From Caprella mutica (lineage: Eukaryota > Arthropoda > Malacostraca > Amphipoda > Caprellidae), in NCBI GenBank assembly GCA_947561585.1, contig CANNZV010002553.1, forward strand, positions 1-64,000: DNA of 64,000 nucleotides. Direction: 5' to 3'. The notes below the pieces were generated by a model. It worked only from the letters and a program-made list of their open reading frames with translations. It was not told where the DNA came from and did not search any database. Position 1 is the first letter of the stretch. Every line of letters starts with the position of its first letter. Below are positions 23,801 through 34,965 of the stretch, piece by piece. A program made the position numbers and the translations under genes.

Positions 23801-26800
23801 ACTACTCACCACCACTCACCAATTGGTGAAACATCTTTCTTTACCTCTACTCACCACTATTCAATCACCGCTATTCACAACCAATCACCACTATTCACCA
23901 CCAATAACAACTATTCACTACCACACACCATCACTACTCACCACCACTCACCAATTGGTGAAGCATCTTTCTTTACCTCTACTCACCACTATTCAATCAC
24001 CACTATTTGCTCACCACTATTCACCACCAATCACCACAATTCTCCACCACTCACCAATTGGTGAATCATCTTTCTCCACCAGTACCCGTATTCTCAGCAG
24101 TAGTGTTCTGACGTGTTCTCCCCTAGATATGGCAACACCAAATGTGAAACTCTTCCTTTCGCTCTCCTCTGGTGAATCTGAAACAAATAGTTTTTAAAAT
24201 AACATAGTTAATAGGGTATGTTTCGATTTAACGGACGGTTACACACATTTTCGGTAATTTAAGAAATATATATAAAAATGTTATTTAATTGGTAGGTATC
24301 CATGATAGCTACCTGCAGATATCATGGAACTTCAATTTGAATTGGTATCCCTGATACCTGCAGGTATCATGGAATTTTTATTTTAATTGTTATCCACGAT
24401 ACCTACAGGTATCATAGATACCAATTTAAATAAAAGTTAAATAACAATATATAGTATACATTTTTCTTACAAGATTGAAAATGGGGACCTGTCTGGTATG
24501 TCAAAGATTAACCTTTATTAAATTATAAATATTTTAGCAAGGGCGTTTTCTTAGCAGAAAGATCATGCAATTTATTACGACGTAATGCATGAAAGAGATA
24601 ATAATATTATATCTTTTAAAGCAGGGCCTGGCGCCAAGAAGGAAGGGAAAATAGCCGGTTTGGAGTCTTAACTTATAAAGCTGAACATGTAAAACATTTT
24701 TGCATGAAGTCGTTCTACTTTATGACCACAATCTCAGAGGATTTTAGCCCTAAGATATGGCAACACTGCATTGGCGCCAATTCAAGTTATCACAGTCTGG
24801 AAAAAATAGGTTTTTAATAATGGCAGTAGGTATTGATAGTATCTGTTGTTATTAGATTAGTAGGTAACATTTGAGCCTTATAGTTTGGGTTGTTAAGGTT
24901 CAAAATCTATCTAAATAGAGCCACATTTTAAGCCTAGTTGTTTGGGATCTTGTAGGATTATCAGTACCGTAAAATGTTCAATTTATTGGCAATTTACCCG
25001 TAATCTTCTAGATAGGCTTAAGTTAATTATCTTAAGTTGTGTATAAATTTAGAGCATTTAGCTGAATGGATTAGAAAATAAAAATCAAAGAGATATATGA
25101 AGAAAAATGTTAAGACTGTAGCTTGTAAATACCTACTTTGAACTAGGAAACATGCTAAAATTAACGCATATTTCCATTAAATGAACTCTATGTAAGGATC
25201 TAGCATTATACAAGCATATTAACCTCATTTAGTGCTATCAAACTTTGTACAGTGCTTTTGGTATATACTTAACAATGGCCCAGAGTGCAATTTATGGGAG
25301 ATATCTAAAAATCTCGTTCTGGCGTATCTAGGCATCTCACAAATTAAGATTGCGCCGCTCTCCATTCTTAATTTACCGTATATACTTATAGAAGTATGAC
25401 TTAACACATGCATAGATAGTTCTTTGAAAGATCATTTACATCTTATTATAATATGTGCCATCAGTTAATCAGCTTTTACAATCTTTAAAGTGTTGTAAAC
25501 CTGATCACGTAAGGAATTAGGTAGGTAGCAAGTAGCTAGGTACTCTCTGAATATTATTTTCTTAATACGTATAATGTAGCCATTTAAATTAATTTATGCG
25601 TGTTACAACTTTAATTAATTCATGTGAGAATATGATAATAAATTTTCCATAATGATAGCAACTTTAAACATGTGCTAAATGAAGTAATATTTAACTCCAG
25701 ATTAGGATTACCCATGAAATTTATGTGCACCTTTCAAATAAAGTTGTTGTACAATACTTTGATATTTGCCAACATAGTTGATTAATTAAATGAATGAATA
25801 AACTACATTCCTTAACGACTTCATAAAATAATGATATTAATTTATAAAAGCAAGTAATGAACGAATTAAATTCAGAATATAATAAATTCAAACAGTGTAA
25901 GTTGGGATATAAACTTACTGTAACGAACTTATTTTTCCTACAGATCAATTAATTGCATAGCGGACAGTACAAACGTCCAAAGCAAAAAAAAAAAAAGTAA
26001 CATGAGCAACTGCAGCGATTAGACGATAAGACTCCTATGATTTAGCTGCAATTGAGTTAAAGTTAATAGGGTTATAAGACTTAGCCAGGATATGCGACAC
26101 TTTTTTCCCACTGCTTACAAGCAAAGCGAATTAAATTTGTTTGTTAGGAGATATAGAAATCTAGGTAGAATACATAAATTAGGAGCTTAAACTGATAATG
26201 GCTATCATTTTGGAAGCTTGATAGACTTTGCAAACTGTGATAAAAAGTAGCTACCTATAGAGAAATGCTACATAAAAGTAATAAAAAACACATCGTCTGG
26301 TGAGTAGAGATTGCAATGCTGGGCAATTCAAAGCCTATCGTCTTGTGAGTAGAGATTGCAATGCTGGGCAATTCAAAGCCTATCGTCTGGTGAGTAGAGA
26401 TTGCAATGCTTGGCAATTCAAATCCTATCGTCTGGTGAGTAGAGATTGCAATGCTGGATAATTCAAAGCCTATCGTCTTGTGAGTAGAGATTGCAATGCT
26501 GGGCAATTCAAAGCCTATCGCCTAGTGAGTAGAGATTGCAGTACTAGAAGTGTAATAGACTTCTTTCACCATTTCCATTCATTCAAATCGCATCCAGATT
26601 TTATTTCCTTTATTATTCCTACATTTTTGGTCATTAGTCGTTTAGTTGCGACAAGTTCACGCTGTGCCAGTCCATCACTGTCCTTTAGATGTTCTGTGTC
26701 TGTCACTAAAGACTTTCTTAATTGTGTTAATGGATTCACGAGGTTGAGATGCTACTCTGATAGGTAGGCAGTGGGACATATTCGTCTAAATCACTGCCAG

Positions 26801-29800
26801 ACCTACCTACTGGAAAAACAACCAAAGAAAAGGGTCGTTGTAATGGTTTTTTTATAACAATTTACTAATTTCACATTTCTAAATAGAATTGTTATGATTA
26901 ACATAAAATTTGTAAGATTAAAAAATATTAGGAAATTAGAAAACTGTGATTTGTGAAATTAGCATCATGCGGTGATTGTTTTGTTTGATTGTACCTGGTT
27001 ATCGGTAAAATGTTATGGAAAACAAATTAAAGCCTTTGTTAAATAAATACTATTTATAAAATCTAATTACACGAGCTTTATTTGTTAAGAATATTTTGAT
27101 CATATTTTAGGATTAAATTTTTATTATATGGATAGAAAATGTAAAACTATTTATATGATAATGGAAGAAATAAAATTTATGATTTTCTACTTTTTTTGGA
27201 AAAGCAAGAATTGTTATTTTTTCAAATAATTCTAATTTCAAACTATTTTGCATTATTTTCAATTACTGCTTACTTCGTTCAAATAAATTTTCTTTTACAA
27301 AAGTTATTTAATAACTCGTTATATCAATTGGTATCCATGATACTTGCAGATATCATGGATACCAAGTTACTATATAAGTTGAATACTTTTTCTTATATGA
27401 TCCATACTGTAGAACCGTTTTATTTTAACAATTCTAACAATTAACAATTCTAACAATTAAAAATTTTAACAATTGAAAATTTGGGTCTTTCCCATTTGAC
27501 AACCCCCACCAGATTTAATTCAAATTAATTTTTCTATATGTATTTTTGTCCATAGAATCCGAAAATCAAAACCGTTTTTTGTAGAAATTAATAGTTTTTA
27601 AGATATGAGGGTTTAAAGTTATTTATTTCCTATGTATTACTGAAGGATTGAGAACTTTGAAAAAACACGTGTTTTCATTGAAAAATTGTATAATAAACAC
27701 AAAAAGTAGTACAAAATTAAAATGTAAATTAATAAAAAAGGGGAATAATTTAATAAACAGTAACACACGTTGTTATTTTAGCTATTTTTCATGAGAAATG
27801 ACAATATTTCTCACTATTTCGACAAAAAGGTTCTTTTCAGCGTGCCTGCTCCTCCAGATGAATTGGCACAAACAGGATCATGCCTCCTCTACTTGTTACA
27901 CATTGAATTTTCTTCTTTCTTTTCGTAATGTAGTTTGTTGTATCCGCTAGTTTGTAGAACTGCACACTTCATGATTGCTTAATGACATGGCAGGGGGTAT
28001 GGGGGGCGGCACGCCCCCCATTACACATATCAGTGTTGAAGTAATAATTTGAAAATATCACGGAAACTGGAAATATATTTGATATGTGTAATTTTAACCC
28101 TCCTGCCAGGTCATTAAACAATCATGAAGTGTGCAGTAAAACAAACTAGCGGATACAACAAGCTATAATTACTGTTTCATGCCAAAAATATATATTGCTT
28201 GAGTAATTTCAATGAAAACACGAGTTTTTTCAAAGTTCCCAATCCTTCAGTAATACATAGGAAATAAATAACTTTAAACCCTCCTATCTCAAAAACTATT
28301 GGTTTCTACAAAAAACTATTTAGATTATATCGGATTTTATGGACAAAAATACATATAGAAACATTAATTTAAATTAAATCTGGTGGGGGTCGTCAAATGG
28401 GAAAGAGCCAAAAAATTTAACAATTATCATTTAAACAATTAACAATTTCAACAATTAACAATTTCAACAATTAACAATTTCAACAATTAACAATTTCAAC
28501 AATTAACAATTTCAACAATTAACAATTTCAACAATTAACAACTTCAACAATTAACAATTTCAACAATTAACAATTTCAACAATTAACAATTTCAACAATT
28601 AACAATTTCAACAATTAACAACTTCAACAATTAACAATTTCAACAATAAACAAATTTAACAAATAACAACTTCAACTATTAACAATTTTAACAATTAACA
28701 AATTTAACAATTAACTATTTTAACAATTAACAATGTTAACAATTAACAATTTTAACAATTAACAATGTTAACAATTAACAATTTTAACAATTAACTATGT
28801 TAACAATTAACAATTTTAACAATTAACAATTTTAACAATTAACAATTTTAACAATTAACTATGTTAACAATGATTAATTTTAACAATTAACAATTTTAAC
28901 AATTAACAAATTTAACAATTAACTATTTTAACAATTAACAATGTTAACAATTAACAATTTTAACAATTAACAATGTTAACAATTAACAATTTTAACAATT
29001 AACTATGTTAACAATTAACAATTTTAACAATTAACAATTTTAACAATTAACAATTTTAACAATTAACTATGTTAACAATGATTAATTTTAACAATTAACA
29101 ATTTTAACAATTAACTATGTTAACAAAGATTAATTTTAACAATTAACAATTTTAACACAAGCAGAGTCAATCTTTTAGTAGGATGAAATATAATATCGTA
29201 TGCCTATAGTTTTGATATGCGTTAGTGAATAAGTACCGGGTAGTTACTAATAATTACCGTGATGGTACCGGGTAGCTACTAATAATTACCGGGATGGTAC
29301 CGGGTAGCTACTAATAATTACCGTGATGGTACCGGGTAGCTACTAATAATTACCGTGATAGTACCGGGTAGCTACTAATAATTACCGTTATAATACCGGG
29401 TAGCTACTAATAATTACCGTGATAGTACCGGGTAGCTACTAATAATTACCGTGATGGTACCGGGTAGCTACTAATAATTACCGTGATAGTACCGGGTAGT
29501 TACTAATAATTACCGTGATAGTACCGGGTAGTTACTAATAATTACCGGGATAGTACCGGGTAGTTACTAATAATTACTGTGATAGTACCGGGTAGCTACT
29601 AATAATTACCGTGATAGTACCGGGGGGTAGCTACTAATAATTACTGTGATAGTACCGGGTAGCTACTAATAATTACCGGGATAGTACCGGGGGATAGCTA
29701 CTAATAATTACCGTGATGGTACCGGGTAGCTACTAATAATTACCGTGATAGTACCGAGTAGTTACTAATAATTACCGGGATGGTACCGTGCAATCATCTG

Positions 29801-32800
29801 CTGTCCATCATCTTCCCAAACGCTCTAATTATATTAATAATAACCGCGGTGAAACAAGGAAAAGCATGAAAATTGCAAAGTGATCTTGACAGTGAAAGTT
29901 AAGATGTGACACACCTAGCCTGACACTCACAGTAACCGGGTAGTGGGTATTTACTCTTTATTGTTATTGTGGTGATATATAATTACTTAAACTAAGTATG
30001 AAGACATGTTGGCTGAATAATAAAGAGTTTAATGTGGTGAAACAATCTGACCATTAGAATCTAACTGTTCATGATATATGCTAATACCTACTTTGCGAGG
30101 ACTGTGAGTGTCCGAGTACTGTGATGTTCCTGTATAACTTATATATTTAATTAGATTTTATTGCAAAAAATAGTATTATTTTTTTTTTGACGACATCGTT
30201 TTTCCATTAAAAAGAAAAAGAATATACAAACTGTGTAAAGTAGGTACTGCTTTTAAACTATACAAACTGTGTAAAGTAGGTACTGCTTTTAAACTATACA
30301 AACTGTATAAAGTAGGTACTGCCTTTAAAGTATACAAACTGTATAAAGTAGGTACTGCTTTTAAACTATACAAACTATGTAAAGTAGGTACTGCCTTTAA
30401 ACTATACAAACTTTATAAAGTAGGTACTGCCTTTAAACTATACAAACTTTATAAAGTAGGTACTGCCTTTAAAGTATACAAACTGTATAAAGTAGGAACT
30501 GCATTTAAAGTGAACTGCATATCATCTCAGTGCACGTTTTACTTGGTCATAATTAAACCTGATGATTTGGAGTCTGCAGATTAACTATACTTACTCTTAT
30601 AAAACTGGCACCGACTGATTGCTACTTCTTATTAAAGAGTCACAGTTGATTATTCCAGATCCTGCATGTTTGAAGATATAGACTGACATCATGTGCTGTA
30701 TACAGGGTTAATATATGTTAGCTCCTATAAATATTTCATGGTATCTTTAGGTATATACAGGTTTATTAAATGTAAATTTCTATAAATATTTTAAGGTATC
30801 TTGTGCTATATACAGGGTTAATAAATGCACAGTGTTGTAAATATTTCGTAGCCTCCTAGATCTTGTATAAGTAGTGTTCGTTATTTCGTTATAACATAAC
30901 ATATTACTAATAAGTTTCTGAAACTATAATTCTCGTCAATTAACCTATGCGTACCTACGAAAAAGTTTATTATATAAACCATCAAAATGTAAATAACTGA
31001 AGAGGAATACTTAATATATATAATATAATAGTAGCATGATGACGGATTAGTGTACCTACGTAATCCCCCGAGGATGTAGCGTATTATCGATTACGGGCGT
31101 GATCATGGCTCATGACTTAAATATTATAAATTAGCGAGACATGAGATCTAAATCTCCTCTAGGCATGAATATTGAATAGATCAAACTAGTGGACAGGCCC
31201 GTCAAAAAGACTGGAAAGCATTGCTTCCATAGTAGGCGTACAGTCTTTTTCTAGATTTGGTTAGTTTTTCGAGTTTGTCAGTGTAAAAAGGACTGGTATA
31301 TTGTAATTATATTCAAAATATTAATTTCCCAAAATAGAATGGAAATATTATTGAAAAACTGATATATTTTGATAAAGATTATGATTTTGAATAGTATGTC
31401 ATGATCACAGTACTAAATTGATCGTGAAATTTTATACTAAGTTTAGTGAATTTTAATGCGAAACCGGAGAATTCTCGAAAAGTTGTTCAATTTGTCAGAT
31501 AAACTGGTGGTTCCTCGGACTTAAACCAGAGTTCAAAAGCATATAAATACAATATATCGTCTTCAACCAATTGCAATTCTTTCATTAAAACCTAACAAAT
31601 TTCAAAAAGCTGATCAATTTGTCAGAGAAACTGGCGGTTTCTCAGACCCAAACAACCAGAGTCCAAAAAGCACCAAATAGGGCTGAGAAGTGTATCAGTT
31701 TTCGAATCACGTGCTTAGTTGTCTCCTTACAGTGAGTGTGCATTAGGTAGTGGTAATTACCGGTACTCTCTGTAGATGATAGTACCGATACTATCTGCCA
31801 AATAATCCTTATATGGCTGGCACACTAAAAAACACACTGAATACCTCAAATAGCTAAGTAGAGCCAGCATACAATATATACACTCTTTTAATCATATTGT
31901 TGAGCATTTTTTAGGTCTATGTTTTAATAGTAAGTTCGAGTTGATCTAATATAAAATGTATTGCTTTGCTGTCAATTTCCTATCAAGATCATATAATTTA
32001 GCTAATTTCAAGGAAGTTTATCTTTGTATACTACATTCATTTTATATTTGGTCTCTATATACAACATAGGTACTTGTAACTTAATTTATAGATAGATATA
32101 ATAGAAAGAAATGTTGAATTGTCAGCTTAAAACCTACAAAATAGAATTTTTATCATAATCACCAGTGTGAATCATAGTCATATGTTTAATTACGAAACCA
32201 AACACGTATGCCACAGTACAGAGAATATATAGTATCCCAGAGCTATAGGGGGGATATTACGCTTGTCCCGGTAGGCTGTGACGTCACATGTCAACAATGG
32301 TGCGTACGTTTGTACGTACAGTACAAACACAAAAGATGGCTGCAACACACCCAACTTTTGTTAAATAACGTTTTCGGTGATATTTTTTTTAATTCCACAT
32401 TACCGCATGCTATAATCCAATCTCTATAGTCATACGGACGAAAATTAAAAAATGACTGTTGATGAAATTGCTACTGGTCTTTTTACACCCAAAATAGTAA
32501 CAAATTTTTAGTCTTGAAGAAGACGATTTATTCAAGATAATTAGATCATTAGTCAGATCGGTCGCGTTGGCCGCCATCTTAATTCTCTATTCCACGTGAC
32601 CCACAGCAATTCTGTTTACTATGACGTGACCTCTTGTTTACATACATGACGTCACAGCCTACCCAGAATAAATTTGAATAATACATGTAACTGGGGTACT
32701 ATACTATTCTGTTTACTATGACGTATGCCATCTAAAAATAGATTAGCAATTCCCATACCTTGCATAAGGTAAGTTCCGTGTTATCGGACTGTTTCATAGT

Positions 32801-34001
32801 GTAAGACATGCGGGAAAATATGTATTATGATTATTATTTAAGTTCTCAGTTGGTATCCATGATGCCTGCAAGTATCAGGGATACCAACTAATTACAATTC
32901 ATGGATCAAATACTATTTCCTACTATGTCATTATCAGTTGAATGGAAGTTCATCTTGGCATTCAGCTTCCTGATATCTATATCATTTTTTTCTAGTTAGT
33001 AATATAGATGTTTAAAATATTTGCAACAGCTTTTTTGAATTGAACTTACACTGAAGGTACTTTCAGTCTACATTCAGCAACATAGTTTTTATTGATTTAT
33101 AAATTTTTCAGCGAATTAAGTATAGTATCGTATCCACGGGAAACCTGTTATCTCCATAAAACTGCAAATCATCGTACTTACCGATGGATAATGGCAAGAA
33201 GCTTCTCACGGTGTCAGACCCGAAGTCCAGTTCATCTCCGAATTTTTGTAGAGATTCAAACATATTAAGCATTAGGAGAGGTACGGATCCGTTGTGTCTG
33301 CTAGAAGTAGTTTCCAAGAGGGAAGAAGGAATAGCTTTCTGCGTGACGTTCTTACTGCTAAATATGTGTCGTTGACTTGATATGGAGAGTTCATTGCTTG
33401 AAATGTTAAGTTCTTCTGGATATTCATTACTGGATATAGAGGAATGTTTTGTTGAGGCATAGGTGTCCTTAGATTTAGAGGAGTAACTGAATAGTTCATA
33501 ACTTGAGGTAGAGGATTGCGTTTTCAGACTAGATAGAGAGAGGTTAGTGCTATTATTGATGGGTTCTTCATTAACGGTTTCATCATCTGACATAAAATCC
33601 TTACTTGATAATAGGTTGAAATTGTTTAGATCTTTTAGAGACTTGTCTAGGTCTGTACTAGAAGTGGTAGTGGTGGTAGTTTCCTTAGTGATGAACTCTT
33701 TGCTGGATTTAGTAATGCGGTCGAAGGATCGCTCTTCACTTGGCATCGAAGTCTCCAAATCTGAACTTGGTGCCGTAGGATGATTTTGGAGGAGAATATT
33801 TTTGGCAGGAGACAGGCTTTTGATGGCAGCGAATATGGATTTATGAGACATGAACTGGTCCTTTTGACTCGTGAAGATGTTGCTAATAGAAAGGGACGAG
33901 TTAGCCAATTCTCCCGCCATAGCAACTGAAGTAGGTACTAAAAATAATAGCAGCAGGAGTGCAATTTTGAAGACCCGGTGGAAGCTAACATTGTACCCCA
34001 T
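17884..34001 (-). CDS. BMP9/10-like TGF-beta family ligand precursor, six exons
   Basis: Exons (minus): 34001-33182, 24177-24055, 20226-20060, 19479-19363, 18554-18300, 18114-17884. All junctions are GT-AG with consistent phases (1,1,0,0,0), giving 570 aa. Residues 12-30 are a hydrophobic signal segment. About 34-235 is Ser/Thr/Asn-rich, unusually long. From 239 prodomain features follow: PLLMLNMFESLQ...TVRSF (exon 1), FTFGVAISRGEHV and LRIRVLVEKD (exon 2), NSWVSLDISP (exon 3), GRLDIDST...PLLLMYSRHN (exon 4). Exon 5 has basic sites RKKR (420-423) and RWRKRRAR (459-466), then the mature domain: Cys 469, 498, 502, 534, 535, 567, 569. PTKHAIIQ, CCVPTRLGPISLLYLD and the CGCR end match vertebrate BMP9/BMP10 better than Dpp or Gbb. 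A secreted dimer acting on BMP receptors is inferred. The cleavage site and orthology are uncertain. Confidence 0.88.
18670..18849 (+). pseudogene. Non-LTR retrotransposon RT fossil
   Basis: The plus strand reads YGVPQDSIFSPYILLIFFSD, a decayed form of the reverse-transcriptase motif GVPQGS.LGP.LF.L.INDL, followed by a vestige of the strand preceding the catalytic box. Stops lie at 18667 and 18847. The catalytic FADD box is not preserved. It is antisense within intron 4 of the BMP-like gene. Confidence 0.6.
18949..19132. mobile_element. MITE family 1, copy in ligand intron 4
   Basis: Left end AGGTAAGTTCCAGTTCCACA. Decayed centre CATCCATGTTAGCTGCAGG. Right end GAAAATGTGGAATAGTTCGA then TGACTCGGAACTT. 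The next element begins immediately after it. Confidence 0.7.
19136..19326 (+). mobile_element. Core-bearing element with GTCCGACACCC arms
   Basis: Left arm GGTCCGACACCCCATTGGTC (19136-19160). Inverted right arm GTCAGACCAATAAGGGTGTC (19303-19326). Core copy 5 is between them. The right arm ends 37 bp inside intron 4 from the donor of BMP exon 4 (19363). Confidence 0.75.
19221..19290 (+). repeat. Core repeat copy 5 (internally deleted)
   Basis: Retains ATATATGTATATAGGAGGCG, then GTGAAGTGTGCAGTACAACA and AACAAGCGGATCCGACAAAC. The C-tract and the AAACAATCA part are missing. Confidence 0.8.
20869..21129. repeat. Tandem repeat GCTGTTACAACGGACACCCT
   Basis: Eight units of about 34 bp with GTAAAGGTAA linkers, slightly irregular, in intron 2 of the BMP-like gene. 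Related GGACA.../GTACAAGCTTTACC sequence occurs in the interspersed repeats at 45770-45930 and 55290-55450. Confidence 0.85.
21748..22062. repeat. 17-bp satellite AAATCTAGGTTTTCTAG
   Basis: About 19 highly homogeneous 17-bp units. Variant units (AATCAAGG) are clustered at 21796-21870. The motif is semi-palindromic (CTAGAAATCTAG). Confidence 0.95.
22354..22510. mobile_element. MITE family 1, copy in ligand intron 2
   Basis: Ends GGGTAAGTTACGAGTTATCG and inverted GTTCAATAACTCGTAACGTA CCC. 157 bp, AT-rich centre. Confidence 0.85.
22797..23095. repeat. 13-bp satellite CTATCAACTGTCA
   Basis: About 22 nearly perfect units. All frames open through 13-residue periodicity, so the 127-aa ORF is spurious. 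Confidence 0.95.
23262..23816. repeat. 34-bp satellite (CACCATCACTACTCACCACC ACTCTATTCATCAT)
   Basis: About 16 near-identical units. The His/Ser/Thr/Pro-rich 332-aa plus-strand ORF spans this array and exon 2 of the minus-strand ligand gene and is rejected as a gene. Confidence 0.95.
23811..24054 (-). repeat. Duplicated ends of BMP exon 2 with donor copies
   Basis: The junction TTCACCAATTG|GTGAGTGG of the true exon 2 end (24055) is repeated at about 23943-23962 and 23811-23830, each preceded on the minus strand by AAAGATG-type sequence. The spacer consists of CACTATTCACCACCAATCAC motifs grading into the 34-bp satellite. Confidence 0.75.
24214..24513. mobile_element. MITE family 1, long copy with three central palindromes
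   Basis: Left end GGGTATGTTTCGATTTAACG. Three successive GGTATCC.TGATACCTGCAGG palindromes (24294-24424). Right end TTTTCTTACAAGATTGAAAA then TCAAAGATTAACC. About 300 bp. It lies in intron 1, 37 bp upstream of BMP exon 2. Confidence 0.75.
24514..26286. other. Intron 1 of BMP-like gene, no further feature
   Basis: AT-rich sequence with no recognised repeat or exon on either strand. The short minus ORFs at 25225-25413 and 25721-25948 match no family known to me. Confidence 0.45.
26287..26545. repeat. 45-bp tandem repeat
   Basis: Nearly six units starting CAATTCAAAGCCTATCGTCT and ending GATTGCAATGCTGGG. The 45-bp period keeps frames open on both strands. Confidence 0.9.
26546..27426. other. 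Intron 1 of BMP-like gene, AT-rich with MITE family 1 half
   Basis: 27325-27425 holds a MITE family 1 centre (TTGGTATCCATGATACTTGC) and right-hand part (CTTTTTCTTATATGATCCAT). Otherwise nothing recognised. Confidence 0.5.
27427..27476. repeat. 16-bp satellite, left fragment
   Basis: AACAATTCTAACAATTAACA units of the same array as 28415-29155, separated from it by the inserted element 27483-28409. Confidence 0.75.
27925..28027 (-). repeat. Core repeat copy 6
   Basis: Full inverted copy: TAGTTTGTTGTATCCGCTAG, TTTGTAGAACTGCACACTTC, ATGATTGCTTAATGACATGG, then the GGGGGGCGGCACGCCCCCC hairpin. Confidence 0.9.
28095..28166 (+). repeat. Core repeat copy 7
   Basis: CTCCTGCCAGGTCATTAAAC, AATCATGAAGTGTGCAGTAA, AACAAACTAGCGGATACAAC. 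The hairpin part is missing. Confidence 0.9.
28415..29155. repeat. 16-bp satellite (CAATTAACAATTTTAA)
   Basis: About 46 units. The first part has CAATTTCAA units, the later part CAATTTTAA and CAATGTTAA units. Blocks with CTATGTTAACAATGATTAAT recur near 28858 and 29065, i.e. about 207 bp apart, indicating block duplication. Confidence 0.95.
29225..29791. repeat. 32-bp satellite (GTACCGGGTAGCTACTAATA ATTACC)
   Basis: About 18 homogeneous units with GATGGT or GATAGT junctions. KpnI-like GGTACC in some junctions. Confidence 0.95.
30223..30515. repeat. 36-bp tandem repeat
   Basis: Eight units of AAACTATACAAACTGTGTAA then AGTAGGTACTGCTTTT. The 36-bp period gives a spurious minus-strand ORF (SLKAVPTLHSLY repeats). 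Confidence 0.92.
30697..30850. repeat. Three diverged units of about 62 bp
   Basis: Each contains TATACAGGGTTAATA-like sequence and TATAAATATTT then GTATCTT. Low identity. Confidence 0.6.
30851..32218. other. Intron 1 of BMP-like gene, mostly unique
   Basis: Includes an imperfect duplication of about 100 bp (CAATTTGTCAGATAAACTGG near 31488 and CAATTTGTCAGAGAAACTGG near 31606) and an inverted pair around GACTGGAAAGCATTGCTTCC (31211). Nothing coding seen. Confidence 0.45.
32219..32711. mobile_element. Inverted-repeat element with CRE-like palindromes
   Basis: Outer ends CAGAGAATATATAGTATCCC and inverted GGGGTACTATACTATTCTG. Inner inverted blocks GTAGGCTGTGACGTCA (32271-32286) and TGACGTCACAGCCTACCC (32647-32664). 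493 bp, no significant ORF. Confidence 0.75.
32766..32900. mobile_element. MITE family 1, left part plus centre
   Basis: AGGTAAGTTCCGTGTTATCG, then GTTGGTATCCATGATGCCTG and inverted TATCAGGGATACCAAC. The right end is not recognisable. Confidence 0.65.
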
Positions 34002-34965
34002 CTGTGAGGATTTCGAACTCTGCTTCCACCGTTCGAATCATGGGGGAAGTGGTATTGCTCTCATTTGGAATTAGTTTTCAAATTTAAGATAGATGACCAC
34101 AAAAAAATTCACAAAAAGATGTTAAAAATTAAAGAGTTTATGACTAAATTTTATTCTAAAATCTGTAGGAAAATATAAGTTTCAGATTGAATTGAAACTA
34201 AAAATATACTAATTCACTAAAAGTATTATGTAGTTAATAGATAAAAGAGTAAGTTCTATGTACCATGAAACATAATTTTCGTTACTATAAGATAAAACAT
34301 ATAATATTTAAAATATAGAGTTAAACAATAATTAATATTTTTTTCTTATATGATCGAAAATTCTCTGAATAAATTCATTTCAATTTTAGATGAATTCATT
34401 TTTCAAAAAATAAAATATGATTAATTTACTAAAAAGTAAAAAGTAACCATAAAAAATCAATTATGCATGATTCGTTAAAATAATTGTAATTGTAATTCAT
34501 TAAAATGATAGTTGTAATAAATTAATTTTTAAATATAAAAATTAAATAAGTAGTATGAAAAAATCATTGTGTATAAATATTCAAAATAAAATTAGATACA
34601 TATAAATAAATCATAAACTTAGTTTCTTTAATTTGTTTTCAAAACTAATTTATTAGGTTCAAAAAGGAACCGAGTAAATGAAATATTTTTAATTTGAAAC
34701 CGAATATTAAAATTACCAACCACTTCACAGCACATAGAAATATCCTAATGAACGCTATTCTTCAATCACTTTTTACACCTAGTTAGGTACCTCCACGTCC
34801 GACCAGGTAGAGTAGCGCGACGAGACTAAAGAATGGTAACGTAGACACCTATCGAGAGGTAAAGCTCCGTCCATACCATAAAACTTTTAACGAAAGAAAC
34901 ACCACTGAAACTTTTTCAACAAATTCTGCATCTGGCGGTAATTTTGTACGAAATAAAAACTTTTC
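34002..34965. other. 5' flank of the BMP-like gene
   Basis: Presumed promoter/5' UTR side for the minus-strand gene. Very AT-rich, with a partial MITE family 1 (34248-34370: GTAAGTTC ... TTTCTTATATGATCGAAAAT). No TATA box or initiator can be assigned with confidence. Confidence 0.4.

Larger units (their letters stand above)
27483..28409. mobile_element. Core-bearing foldback element, about 0.93 kb
   Basis: Arms of about 200 bp are inverted: left GGGTCTTTCCCATTTGACAA CCCCCACCAGATTTAATT, right the complement (CAAATGGGAAAGAGCC). Homology continues through TACTGAAGGATTGAGAACTT. The centre holds two core repeats in opposite orientation around ACACATAT/ATATGTGT. No ORF of note. It is flanked on both sides by the 16-bp satellite, so it was inserted into that array, within intron 1 of the BMP-like gene. 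Confidence 0.85.

Noticed and set aside
23199..24197. 332-aa His/Ser/Thr-rich plus-strand ORF
   Set aside because: It lies on the 34-bp satellite and overlaps, antisense, exon 2 of the BMP-like gene, which has phase-consistent splice sites and family motifs.
28415..30515. CRISPR-like regular arrays
   Set aside because: Units are contiguous with no unique spacers, and the context is a eukaryotic intron.
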